64,000 bases of DNA from Trifolium pratense (lineage: Eukaryota; Streptophyta; Magnoliopsida; Fabales; Fabaceae), in the NCBI RefSeq assembly GCF_020283565.1, contig NC_060059.1, forward strand, positions 13,585,501-13,649,500, written 5' to 3'. The position numbers and the translations under genes were made by a program. Positions 1-10,599 of the stretch are shown here, one piece after another. The notes beneath the pieces are model-generated. The model was not told where the DNA came from. It ran no database searches and saw only the letters and a list, made by a program, of their open reading frames with translations. Each line of letters begins with the position of its first letter. Positions within the stretch are counted from its first letter, which is position 1.

Positions 1-388
1 GGAAGTTTAATTTTTCCTTACCATTTATAATTTTCATTATAGAGGCAACATGTCATATAGAAAAAATTGATTATGTATTGTTTGGTCTTGATAGACGATC
101 CATATTGGTTGCAATTAACATAATCGATTGTTGGATGCAGGCAGATAATTTATATTTTAACTTTAAAAATCGAATTTACATTACACTAATTAAAATTATA
201 ATACATTAATAATCCGATCATCAAAACTACAACTATAGGAAATATTGAGTGCATACAATCTATTTCCTTAATAAATCTTATTTGCATCGGTTGTACTTTT
301 AATTAGTACTATGTTAATCTAGCCGGACACATCTTATAATATACTAACAATTTGCTTATATAAAAAAAAAATCCAGCTGGGCACATCT
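1..388. other. AT-rich intergenic DNA, nothing recognised
   Basis: There is no convincing reading frame, RNA gene or terminal repeat here. A degenerate direct repeat (around 322-340 and 373-389, sharing GCACATCTT/GACACATCTT-like text) flanks an A-rich stretch and may be an eroded target-site duplication. Confidence 0.4.
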
Positions 389-700
389 TGTTTTTTTTTT
401 TTTTTATAAGCAAAAATTGAATTATAAGAAGTACAAGGGGTACTCAACCCTTACAATTCAAAGGTAATCACCTCATATTCAAACGAATACAATCCAAGGG
501 ATTATTACACCAGTCATGAAAAGCCACCAAATCATTGCTCCCTAAACGGCCTATAAACCAAAACCAAGCAATATAAATAATTTGGTTCACTTATGCTGAC
601 TTATCCCCAAAAAATAGGGTTAGAGGCACAGTAATTGTCACACTGATTATTCAAAGAGAAGATTGTACAGACTAGATCCCAAAAACCTGGAAAACAATTC
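389..700 (-). mobile_element. Possible truncated LINE 3' end
   Basis: A run of about 15 T is followed by text resembling the 3' end of legume L1-type LINEs read on the minus strand (ATAAGCAAAA, then TACAAGGGGTACTC). The T-run would be the poly(A) tail. No reverse-transcriptase frame survives and I could not find a target-site duplication. The assignment rests on familiarity with such tails and is weak. Confidence 0.35.
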
Positions 701-871
701 AATCATAAGTTTGATCATGTAAGTATTGAATAAAAAAAACTTAAGACAATGATCTCAAATATAATATAAGTTTTTTTTGGTTTAATCTGCATGCTATTTT
801 CCAGCAATATGTTAATTTATTTTATATTCCTGGTATATACTAGTGTGATTAACCTGTGCCACTATCAAATA

Positions 872-1022
872 CTCCTTCCGGTCCTTAATATAAGAGAGAC
901 TTCACTTTTTAAATTAATTGAAAATCTAATGTATCTAAATCATAATATGGACTAAATACATTAGATTTTCAATGAATTTAAAAAGTGAAGTCTCTCTTAT
1001 ATTAAGGACCGGAGGGAGGGAG
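872..1022. mobile_element. Stowaway-like MITE
   Basis: A 151-bp foldback element. The left arm CTCCTTCCGGTCCTTAATAT is repeated inverted at the right end, and the arms pair over about 60 bp. TA dinucleotides at 870-871 and 1023-1024 fit a Tc1/mariner target duplication. It carries no coding sequence. Confidence 0.85.
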
Positions 1023-1119
1023 TACATAATAGTGAGGGTGAGTTCTGTGCAGTGTAAACTTCTTGCAGTTTAATCTTAACCACATGTTTGTTACTTTTGC
1101 AAGATAAATATTTAATTAT

Positions 1120-2350
1120 CACTACAAGAAAATCATTATTTACCAACGAAAATTATTGAGGGTTTAAGCCCTCAATAAGTTATTGGCGGTTCAAGCCCTC
1201 ACAAACTAAGAAAAGCCCTCATAAAGTACTCCTAAGTTCAAAATAAAATAAAACTTATATTTTGTGGCGGCCAAAGCCGCCAATAGGTGTTACCGTGAAA
1301 TATTTGACACTTTGTGGCGGTTAAAAACCGCCAGTAAATATTTATGGAGAAAAAAAAAAAAAAGACAGGATACTTTGTTGTCTCTCCCTATCTCACCTCA
1401 TCTGTTAACAAATAACAACAATCTCATCCATCTTTACTATTTTCTTTCTCTCTTCCTTAACAAATTAGCAAACAAAAATTTCTTCACACCACCATCTCCA
1501 CTTTTGGCTCTTCTTATCTCTTCATTCTCTCTTTTCATTCTCTTGTTCTTAAACAAAACACCACCGTCAGCCACTGTCATTCTCTTGTTCTTATCTCTTC
1601 ATTCTCTAAACAAAACACCACTGTCAACCCACTTCCAGCCACTGCCACATCTTTGTTCGGTCTTCTTTGTCCACACCACCATCATTTTCGAACTCATCTA
1701 TTTCTTCTCTACAAAACTCACCTTGTTATTTTTCCAGATCTATTAAGTTGAAGAACAGATCTGTTATTTTTCTTCTCTACAAAACTCATCTCTTTCTTTT
1801 CCAGTCACCGTGAGCAGATGGAGGATGTTGGAAAAATTGAAAGACATTCCAATGTCATACCACTTAGAGTTTATTACTATTCAAAAGATGAGAAAATTTT
1901 TGTTTAACATTGAAGAACAAATAGATGATTTGTTTCTTAGTTTACATAGCACCACCAAAAAAACGTTGAAGAACATTGAAGAACATGTACATCTATTACA
2001 TTTTAGATCTGTTATGTTTTATAAATTAATAAGTAAAATAAGTAAAATTTTAAATAATAAGTAAAATAATTTTAAATTTTTAAAATAATAAAGATAGTTT
2101 CTGGCGGCTTGAACCCTTGGTATGTTCAATATGTTGCTAAGCTGCAGCAGAAATTAGTGGCGGTTTAGGCCGCCGGTAAATTGTCGCCTTTACGTTTTTG
2201 GCGGTTTAGGCCGCCACTAAATTTACCAACGAGTAATTTTCTGGTGTACTCTGGCCGCCAGTAAATAAGCAGTAAATAAGCACTTTTTGGCGGTTTTTAG
2301 CACTTTGTGAGGGTTTTTGGCCCCCAATAAATCCTGTTTTTCTTGTAGTG
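1120..2350. mobile_element. Non-autonomous CACTA (En/Spm) transposon
   Basis: This 1231-bp element begins CACTACAAGAAAA and ends with the inverted TTTTCTTGTAGTG, flanked by the 3-bp duplication TAT (1117-1119 and 2351-2353). Subterminal regions hold many inverted copies of GGCGGTTTAGGCCGCC-like and GCCCTCAATAA-like motifs, as expected for transposase binding in CACTA elements. The interior has open frames (1264-1746 and 1810-2064) that are low-complexity, resemble no transposase I know, and look non-coding. It is probably mobilised in trans. Confidence 0.88.
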
Positions 2351-3255
2351 TATAAAATTAATCAATGGTCGGGATGAAAACTTTACTCCCTCGAGTGAAA
2401 ATCAGACAAGAGAGGATCTGCTCTCCATAATCGTATGGTGAAGCATATGTTATCTCTCGAAGAATTGAGAATATTTATCCAAAAACTAATAAGTATAAAG
2501 ATATTTTTTTAAAAAATAAATAAATATAGGTAGATAAATAGATTTTTGTGTGGCACACCCACAAATTAAATTTTGCTTCACTTACAAATTTGCTTATTAA
2601 CTAATTTTTATTGTTTATTGGATAATTATCCCAATTCTTAAGGGTAATGTAAAAAAAATCTAGATGAAGTCGTGTTTGGTTGACAACGTTTACTCTTAAC
2701 CTAAAATAGTCTGTTTGATAATGGTATTTTTTAGTGAGAGATATTTTTATTCTGCTTCAATTTAACAATGGTCCACTCGGATTTTAATTTTTTGGGTAGG
2801 ACTATAATGTGTCCTGGTTTAAGCGGACCATTGTATAGTTTGGTTGAATATTATAATATATAGTTACAGATTAAAAAAAATCTAGAAAAAATCTAATAAT
2901 ATTCTTTAATTTTTTTACTGTGAAACTATATTGTTACATAAATATAAAAATAATGATTGAACAGAAGCGTTTTGGTCCATCCATAAAATCATTCCGTTCA
3001 CAATGACAAACTCAATTTTGAATCCAAATATAAGATAGGTAAACTTTTTTTTTTGAATGAATTATAAGATATAGGTAAACTCATTTGCTCGTATGTACGT
3101 TTAATTTACTATAATAAAAATAATATTTTGATATATAGTACTTTTTATTTTGGTCAAGGATATATAGTACCTATTAGAATGATAAAATAATATTCGGTCT
3201 AAATAATAAATGCATTCAGCCCATATCTATTGAATAAAAACAAAAATAAATCATC
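2351..3255. other. AT-rich intergenic DNA with two small duplication scars
   Basis: No gene was seen. Short direct repeats at 3030-3045/3064-3081 (ATAAGATAGGTAAACT) and 3130-3141/3159-3170 (GATATATAGTAC) each flank a T-rich spacer of under 20 bp. They look like the micro-insertions described in the findings. Confidence 0.45.
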
Positions 3256-4320
3256 CCCGTGAGCTTAGCTTAGTTGGTAGGGATATCGCACTATATGTGC
3301 AAGAGTCCGGAACACTCCACTTATTCACCTTTAAGCAGTGGCGATTCCAGGAATATTAGAGAGCCTAGGCAAAATTTTGGAGGGAATTTTATCAACCAAA
3401 TTTCTGGATACAATAATATTTAAACCAGCAAAAACTTCTTCATCTCTGAAATTAAATGATGCAAAATTAAGATACAAGCTTACAGCAAGGAAAAACACAG
3501 GACACCAAGGCCTGGCTAAAAACAAATAGAAATAGCAGCAGAAAAATAAACCAACAGAGGACCAAAATTTGGATAAAGAAACATGAAAACAACTTAACAG
3601 TCAAAACAACTTATTTATATAATCACTTAACAATCAAAACAGCTTAACAAATTTTAAATTGGACATAAAAACAGCTTAACAATCAAAACAACTTATTTAT
3701 ATAATCACATAACAATCAAAAACAGCTTAAATTTTTTTAAATTGAACATAAAAACAGCTTAACAATCAAAATAACTTATTTATATAATCACTTAATAATC
3801 AAAACAGCTTAACAAATTTAAAATTCAATACAGAGGTTTTAGTTTTAGGTTGCTTACCTCAAATCTAACGGACAAATAGAGCGACAAGAAACAAATTTAA
3901 CGGAAACAAACAAATAGAGCGACAAGACGACGAGGTTTTAGTTTTAGGTTGCTTACCTCAAATCTGCGAGAGGGAGAGAGAGAGTGAGTGAGAGCGATGG
4001 TGCGGCGGAATTGAAAGCGGCTGGGAGATTGAACGGCGACGGCGAGTGACAGAGAGAGAGCGGCGGCGGCGACGGCGACCGTAAGGGCTGAGAGAGAAAT
4101 AGTAAGGTTAATGAACTTTTCTTTCTTCTGTTTCAATTTTAACGCAACTGAGTTTTTATTTCTTTTGTTTTTTTTTTGGTAGTTCTTTTGTTTTATTATA
4201 AAAAAAAAAAAATTAAAAATTGGCAGCCTAGGCACGTGCCTGGCATGCCTGGTGGTGAAATCGCCACTGCCTTTAAGGTAGATTTTCTAGCAACTAGACT
4301 ACTTGACAAATAAAAAAAAA
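3256..4320 (+). mobile_element. tRNA-derived SINE split by a hAT insertion
   Basis: The head (3256-3335) reads GTGAGCTTAGCTTAGTTGG, a pol III A-box-like tRNA start, followed by a decayed B box and ACACTCCACTTATTCACC. The body resumes at 4278 after the hAT element, continues CTAGCAACTAGACTACTTGA and ends in an A-tract at about 4311-4320. With the hAT and one TSD copy removed, the two halves read as one SINE of a family common in Medicago. I saw no clear SINE target duplication. Confidence 0.6.
3336..4269. mobile_element. Non-autonomous hAT element inside the SINE
   Basis: The terminal repeats are CAGTGGCGATTCC at the left and the inverted CGCCACTG at the right, with an exact 8-bp duplication CCTTTAAG at 3328-3335 and 4270-4277. 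The 934-bp interior has an array of about 60-bp units containing AACAATCAAAACAGCTTAAC (about 3590-3820), a roughly 95-bp tandem duplication (about 3835-3965), and a GC-rich block (3965-4090). On the minus strand that block looks like an untranslated first exon ending at a GTAAGC donor. No transposase remains, so it is a deletion derivative. Confidence 0.85.
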
Positions 4321-5060
4321 TGAAAGTAAATCTGATGTACTATATTAATTTGAATGAATATATTTTATTTTTTGTAAAATTTTTTGTAAAAAAAATAAAA
4401 TCTATTGAATAAAATTCAGCCCCTATCTAATATCTATTGAATTTATGGTCCAAGCAATATAGCTTTAAGCTTCCAAATTATGGATCCGTCTCAAGGACCG
4501 GTCTAAGGGTCGAACGATCCAAGCAAGAGTTTTAAGCCTTCAAATTTTGGATAAAAAAAGTCCCAGAAAAAACTAATTTAATTATAAATACATATAATTA
4601 CAAAATATTAATAGATGTTTATTTAGCATATTTGGTCAAATGAAGGCCTCATTTTAATTTGTTCCCTTGCAAACCATGTGTAACCTGATTCAGACAAATT
4701 TTCCGTTAACTTTAGCTAGATACAACTAATATTGAGCCAATTCCAAACCTTCCATTCATTGATTCTTCACATATGTGATTGTGACCCTAAACGGTAATTA
4801 AGCGAGTGAAATTTAATTTGAATTAACCAAGAAAATTTGATTGATATACAATCTTACCCACTCCATATCTAGTTGCAGCCATGCATGCATTTTTCTCAAA
4901 ATCTTACACATCATGGACATAATATCATTATCATATGTTACCCTAGTTTAGTAGAAGAAAAATAACCCTAGCTAGTGAACCAAACCAAGATTTCAACATC
5001 TGTGCGAAATAACCGCCCAACATATACATAAGCATGACAACCCAATTGTTGTCTTGCGCT
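4321..5060. other. AT-rich intergenic DNA, nothing recognised
   Basis: No coding frame, RNA gene or repeat could be supported in this stretch. Confidence 0.5.
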
Positions 5061-5071
5061 TGAGATCGCAA

Positions 5072-5256
5072 TTTTTTTTATTTTTTATATTGGTTTTCAC
5101 TATCAGTATCCAGCTACTGGACCGTCTAATTTAGTTCATAGGTCAGTTCTAACATTAAGCAATTTCAATCCCCTCCCGATTGCAGTTGCATGGATCGAAC
5201 TGTGGTTATACCTATTAAGTCCAACGTTAATCATTACTGAATCAACTAACAATTGA
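5072..5256 (-). mobile_element. tRNA-derived SINE (minus strand)
   Basis: On the minus strand the element starts with a tRNA-like A box (TTGATTCAGTAATG) and a B box (AGTTCGATCC), and ends in an A-tract (the T-run at 5072-5090 on the plus strand). It is flanked by TGAGATCGCAA (5061-5071) and TGAGATTACAA (5257-5267), matching at 9 of 11 positions, which fits an aged target-primed insertion. A partial copy of the same family lies at 12480-12590. Confidence 0.7.
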
Positions 5257-5332
5257 TGAGATTACAAATGTTTTCTCTGATAATCATTATGTCAAATAAA
5301 TTAACCACACCACCATTTGCGTCCATATACTA

Positions 5333-5571
5333 CCTTTGTCCCTAATTATAAGACACTATTTGACAAAAATGTACTATTCATTTACCTTGTTTTGACCGTA
5401 TTTTTTTAATAATATATAAATGTAAATATTAGTTTGTTTTGATGAGTATTTTCAAAATATTAAATTTTTATAATATTTACTAATAGACAATTAAAAATAT
5501 TAATAATTAAAATTGTCTTTTGACGTACATGCAGTGGTCAAACATGGTCTTATAATTAGGGACGGATGTAG
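5333..5571. mobile_element. Stowaway-like MITE
   Basis: The inverted ends CCTTTGTCCCTAATTATAAG and CTTATAATTAGGGACGGATG are flanked by TA at 5331-5332 and 5572-5573. It is about 239 bp and non-coding. Confidence 0.8.
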
Positions 5572-6254
5572 TAATTTATTTCTAAGGAGAATGACACATG
5601 TTAAGAAGATAAATGTGTTGTATATATATCGGAAATTGTGCATTTATCTTTCTAAACATTAAATATTTTATATCATTAAATGCTAAATTTTTATTTTTAA
5701 GTAGTTTAATATGTGACAACATGACGCTATTTCTAAATCTTATTAATTGACCTGTTCAAGTGTAAATCAAGTCTCCGGCTCTTAAATCAACCGGCCTATT
5801 AATACCTAAACAATCTTTAGTAGCCCTTACCACATCCACTAATTATCTAATCTAATAATAATAATAATAATGGTTGTAATTTAGTGTGAATTTAATTTAC
5901 CTAATCAATCAACATATCATTTGTATGATTCTTGGGTTGAATTTCTACCAGACGACTCGCTTTGCTTCGTGACATCGTTAATCGCCAAATCATAGACTTC
6001 TTCTTGCATGTCTTGTTACATTTCGATTTTGTAGATTTTTTTTTGTTCCTATTTATATTTGTTATTTTTAAATTTCAATGCAATATTTATTATTATTTTG
6101 TCAATATAATGCCTTTAAGTATTTATTGTAAAGGGAGAAATAAATGATAAACGATTAAAGGTATAAAAAGTAATAATGATATCTGGAAAAAAAAAATGAC
6201 AACTAAATAAAAACTGAGCGAGTATTGTTTATCTCCATGTAAAACAAGTAATTA

Positions 6255-6763
6255 TCTATTCTATACTATACATAAAGATAATACATGCATTTTGGTGTGC
6301 ATTTTTCATAATACCAACAATACTCTTGATTTTTTTCATAGCAACAAAAATATTTTATTAACAAACTCGCCATAACATAAGACATATCTTTTTTTAGTAG
6401 CAAAAATATTTTATTATAACATAAGTCATATACTCCCTCCGTCCCAATCTGATTGACACAGTTGACTGTTGTGTACTATTCACACATGTTGTTTTGACCT
6501 TATTTTTCTACTAATAAACAAAAATAAATATTAGCATATAAGATGTTGTTTGATTCGTCTCGATGAGTATTTTCAAAATATCAATTTTTTTTTATAATTT
6601 TTACTATTATACAATTAAAAATATTAATCGTCAAAGTTATGCATCGGCATTCGTGAAACAGTCAACTGTGTCAATCAAATTGGGACAGAGGGAGTATTTT
6701 TTTTTTTTAAAATAAGTTAAACACAGGCAGGCGCGGAACGCGCTTGCCTAGACTGCGCGCTAG
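6255..6763 (+). mobile_element. Non-autonomous Helitron with a nested MITE
   Basis: The left end is TCTATTCTATACTATAC preceded by A. The right end is CTAG followed by T. About 10 bp before the end lies a GC-rich hairpin (6727-6749) whose arms GGCAGGCGCG and CGCGCTTGCC pair with one wobble around a GAA loop. TC start, CTRR end, 3' hairpin and A/T insertion site are the Helitron hallmarks. The 5' boundary is the less certain one. No Rep/helicase frame is present. Confidence 0.65.
6433..6694. mobile_element. Stowaway-like MITE inside the Helitron
   Basis: The inverted ends CTCCCTCCGTCCCAATC and GATTGGGAC-like GGGACAGAGGGAG are flanked by TA at 6431-6432 and 6695-6696. It interrupts the Helitron and is therefore the younger insertion. 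Confidence 0.85.
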
Positions 6764-7469
6764 TTAAGAAGAAAAAAGTTTACATTAAATTTGTCAATTA
6801 TATATGAATTCTCTGTTTAAAATAACTTTTTAAATTTTAAAATAAATATCGATTGGCATGTCTTTTAATTATCTCTATTTAATTAGGGTTTTGTTTTTGA
6901 AATAGATTAATGCACCTAGTAATCTAAAATTGACAAGAAAATTTTACGAAGAGATCTTTTATATATAAGAACAAATGTACTATATAGATTTATCCCCACT
7001 AATTAACAAGGCTACAATTGCTTGCTACGTACAGTACCTAAATAAGTACTCGATAACGTGGGTTGCCATTGATCACATCACACATGTTTTACGGCGTTCC
7101 ATGTATTGATATTTCGGATTAATTTGTGCAATATAATTCATAAACTAAAACTTTTCTTCATAACTCAAAAACACTAAAATGAGATAATGTGAGTGTTTTT
7201 TAGTTTAATTTTTGATTTGAACATCAATAAAGTTAAAATTCTTATAAAAAGTTTACTGTCTATTTAAGTCTCGCAAGAATTGAAAGATTAATTTATGCAA
7301 TAGGATGCATATGATATTTGATTTAAGAAACTAGGAAAAACTTTTCATATACGATACACATAATCAAATCAATAAATTTGTTGTTGTTGTCAACGACAGC
7401 AATGCCACTTTATATCCAGTCTAATTTCTTTTCATTTTTATAAAAATTAACTAATGGTTTTAATTTAAA

Positions 7470-7672
7470 GGTCCGTTTGGCCCAGCTTTTTTAGAGCTTA
7501 TGTAAAGAGCTTATGTAATATAAATTAGGTTTTATGCTATTTTATAAGTTCACATTAGTGAAAATTGTAATTTTATAAAGTATTTTATTATAAACTACCT
7601 TGACAAACTTGTAATAATATATAAAAATTGCATAACCTGTTTGCATAAACTTTTAAAAAAATTGGGCCAAAC
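7470..7672. mobile_element. MITE, GGTCCGTTTGG family
   Basis: The inverted termini GGTCCGTTTGGCCCAGCTTT and AAAAATTGGGCCAAAC enclose AGCTTATG/CATAA-rich arms. It resembles the elements in the TLP18.3 intron (48708-49114). The target duplication is not clear. Confidence 0.6.
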
Positions 7673-9471
7673 TAATAATGAATTTAATTAATCCCTAACC
7701 ACAGCTTTTCTACAAAACGACAAGTATATATATGCATGCATGGCTATCATAGCTATAGACCCATTCCACTAATTATGTGATCAATGATATACGACTTTAA
7801 TTTTGCTGGAGATTTTGTGTACGATGGTGAGAATATGTGGGGTTATATGTTTTTTGGTTAACATTGTGTATTTCCTTTCTTTTTCTTCACATTTTGTATA
7901 TCTTAACAAATTTAGGTGTTTATTTGTGACAATAGAGATCAAATTAATATTTGATTAAAAATTTTATTAAAATAGTAAGAATTCACCTTAAAATTTCTAT
8001 ATAGAGATTCATATTAGCGACGTACCTAAATTTTGATTGTTCTTTCGTCACACGTTTATGCACCTAAAATAGTAAATTTTTGAATTTCTCTTACAAATTC
8101 CAAAATTCGGACAACACATCACAATTTTTATGTGAAAAATTTAGATTGAGACAAAAATTACAATAATGTGGCCCAAATTTAAAATTAAGCCTTCACGAGA
8201 TCAACAATATTAATTTAAGTGTGTGTTCCGTTGTGAAATAGAATTTCATTTAGAGAAGAGGTAGCAATTTGCAAATGCGAGGGATTTCGAAAATAAATGT
8301 TGTATTTTTGGTCAGTTGTTAGTGACAAATTTATTTACTTTGTAGCCATTTTTTCCGACACAATTTGTGACAGGTTGCAAATTCCCTCATTAATAATTTG
8401 TGACCCTAAAATTAGATACGATTTTTGAGTCATCCCTCACTAAAAGTGGAAAGTGAATATTGAGCGTTTGGTGGATCATATAAACATCTCCTATTAGAAA
8501 GGTTTTTTGATAAGTAATTAAGATCTCTTTGAATTTTTTATGTATAGTTTTTCGACCGGCTCCCTAGTTCCTCTTGGTTGTGTGGATTGCCTTTGGTTTC
8601 TTTTTTGTGTCTTCTTATATTCTTTGTCATTAGGCGCTAACTAACTTGTTCTTTATCTTAACAATGAGTTGAGTATCCTTTATACTCCAATAACGGATTG
8701 AATTAATTATTAATGTCTATTGAACAAATCGTTCAAGAGAATCTAAGTTTAATTCAGAAACAATTTTTTTGGCTAAATTCTACTCATCTCGAAGCCGAAC
8801 TTTGAATTATCAGTTCCCTTCTTGTCAGAACCCCGGATTAACACCCACTTGCATGTTGATCACATCGATCATAATTGTCAAAAGTACACTAAAGTAGATT
8901 TGGACATCGCAGCTTTATTTATATATTTATATTTTCTGATTTATGAGAAGATATATACACATCTTCATAGTTCAGTTCACACCATACACATGCAGAAGAA
9001 GACACACTACTTAGCTTGTTGTGTATATATAAAACACATATGCTTTACTTGTTGTATTAACGCATAAAAACAACCACAACATGCCACAACGTACTGTACT
9101 GCATGTCTACTAATAGTTATCAATTATTTTTCAATAACAATTAATAAATAAATTAATCCACACAAAATTAACATAGGTCCTACTAAAATAATGACAAAAA
9201 AAAATGTCTAATTAATTTCTTGTTTGCTACAGCCTACAGTACCGTTTGTTAGAGTTAGGAGCATCTTAAGTCTTAACCACATGATCAGATTAATCTATTT
9301 CTGATCTATAACAACTGACAAGATGCATATGTATAATATAAATTAATTAATGTAATGTTATTATGTTAATGAGACAACATTAACAAATTCACAAATTAAG
9401 AAGAAATAATCCCAATGCATGGAATGAAAATGATTGTTAAGTAGCACTCTTCTCATTTTCAACGTATCTAT
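7673..9471. other. AT-rich intergenic DNA, nothing recognised
   Basis: The open frame at 8822-9067 has no recognisable domain and no splice context, and I do not regard it as coding. No repeat could be delimited. Confidence 0.45.
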
Positions 9472-9523
9472 GAAAAAACAATAGTACTTTTTTTTTTTTT
9501 GACAGAAAAAACAATAGTACTTT
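9472..9523 (-). mobile_element. A-tract micro-insertion with 19-bp duplication
   Basis: GAAAAAACAATAGTACTTT occurs identically at 9472-9490 and 9505-9523. The 14 bp between them read, on the minus strand, TGTC followed by ten A. This looks like an insertion made of almost nothing but a poly(A) tail. Confidence 0.6.
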
Positions 9524-10059
9524 ATTTTGAAGTATTCAAGCAAGTGCCAGTTGGGTCTAACGTTTGATTTATTTTTGACTGAAACGTTTCTTTTAAATTA
9601 ATGGTTCTTTAGATATAGGCCAATTTTATAATTACAATGCCAATCAATTAGTACTCTAGCTAATAATCACCTTGGTGGGGAGGTATTTTTCTAGTTAATT
9701 AACTTCGAAATTCTAGGGCATGTTTGGGGGTCAACATGTGTACGTGTTTCATATATTGCATAAAAGAAGTTTATGTTCAAGTATTTACATTTGTTTTTAT
9801 CTTGTTGTAATTTTTTTTGGAAGGAATCTCTTATTATGTCAAACATTTGGTAAATAAGATGTGTATCATATTTTGTGCCGGAACATTAATTGGGTCTTGG
9901 TGGTTCTGGTTGGTTGGAGGCTCTCTTGGTAACTGTCTTGTCTTGATGGTTGATCTTTTATTATTTTTTTCGACGGAAGTTGGATCTTCTCGTGATTGAG
10001 GTATTGGGAGTTTTCTTTGTTTTTTGGGCGCCGGTAGGTTAGTTTTATTTCTCAATGTA

Positions 10060-10212
10060 AGTAGTGCATTTGGTAAGGAAAGATGTTTTCAGGCTTCACC
10101 ACTATGCAAACCTTTTGGAGAGCATTTAAGTATATTTGATTGAGGATTGAAATATTTTTATTCACCACTTAACTCTTGTGCGGATGTGCTTGCTAAATTG
10201 AGTGCTAATTAA
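10060..10212 (+). pseudogene. LINE RNase H-like C-terminal remnant
   Basis: A short frame (10162-10212) translates to SPLNSCADVLAKLSAN followed by a stop. N-x-x-A-D-x-L-A-K matches the end of the RNase H domain found in plant LINE polyproteins and domesticated RNase H genes. Upstream frames are broken by stops and shifts, and no other part of the element is recognisable. It is a decayed fragment. Confidence 0.4.
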
Positions 10213-10484
10213 TCATTTAGAGTCTATTATATCGCTTTGTTTCTCATTATTTTTCTCTTTATCATGACTTTAATTTTGGATCGTCAACTCTTTAACCCTT
10301 AACTCAGTCAACTCAACCAATTGAACTCCTCTTTGTCTCTCATTGACCTTACTAGTTGATGTTGAAGAAGTGTCAATTTTGTTTTTGAAAAACACCGTAG
10401 AAGTGTCATTTTGTTAGATGTAATTTTTAGTTGAGAAATATTATTTGATCACAACTTTTTTGAGATAATTTTTGTTTGAAGAAG

Positions 10485-10592
10485 CTAAATTAGTCCACCC
10501 AAATTGACACCAGAGAAAATCGAACTTCAGACTTCAAGAAAAGCACACTCCTAGGTCCCAAACCAATATCAATGCACCAATCCAAGTGGGTA
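10485..10592 (-). mobile_element. tRNA-derived SINE (minus strand)
   Basis: Read on the minus strand it starts ACCCACTTGGATTGGTGCAT (A-box region), has a B box AGTTCGATTTTC, and continues GGTGTCAATTTGGGTGG. This matches a SINE family abundant in legumes. Base changes in both boxes show it is old. Target duplications were not resolved. Confidence 0.55.
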
Positions 10593-10599
10593 AAAAAGA

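Noticed and set aside
1264..2064. Two open frames (160 and 84 codons) inside the CACTA element
   Set aside because: They are low-complexity Ser/Leu/Thr- and Lys-rich translations without a transposase motif. The second starts with GTG, not ATG.
3256..3300. A functional tRNA gene
   Set aside because: The A-box-like start belongs to a SINE head. There is no complete cloverleaf, and the B box is degraded.
3590..3820. Regular repeats resembling a CRISPR array
   Set aside because: The units of about 60 bp are imperfect, have no unique spacers of constant length, and lie inside a plant hAT element. They are an internal tandem repeat.
3897..4235. Minus-strand frame of 112 codons in the hAT element
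   Set aside because: It arises from the GC/GA-rich leader-like block and simple repeats. Alanine/serine runs with no domain.
9817..10055. Overlapping plus and minus frames (60 and 73 codons)
   Set aside because: No domain is visible in either. They adjoin the LINE remnant and probably derive from it.
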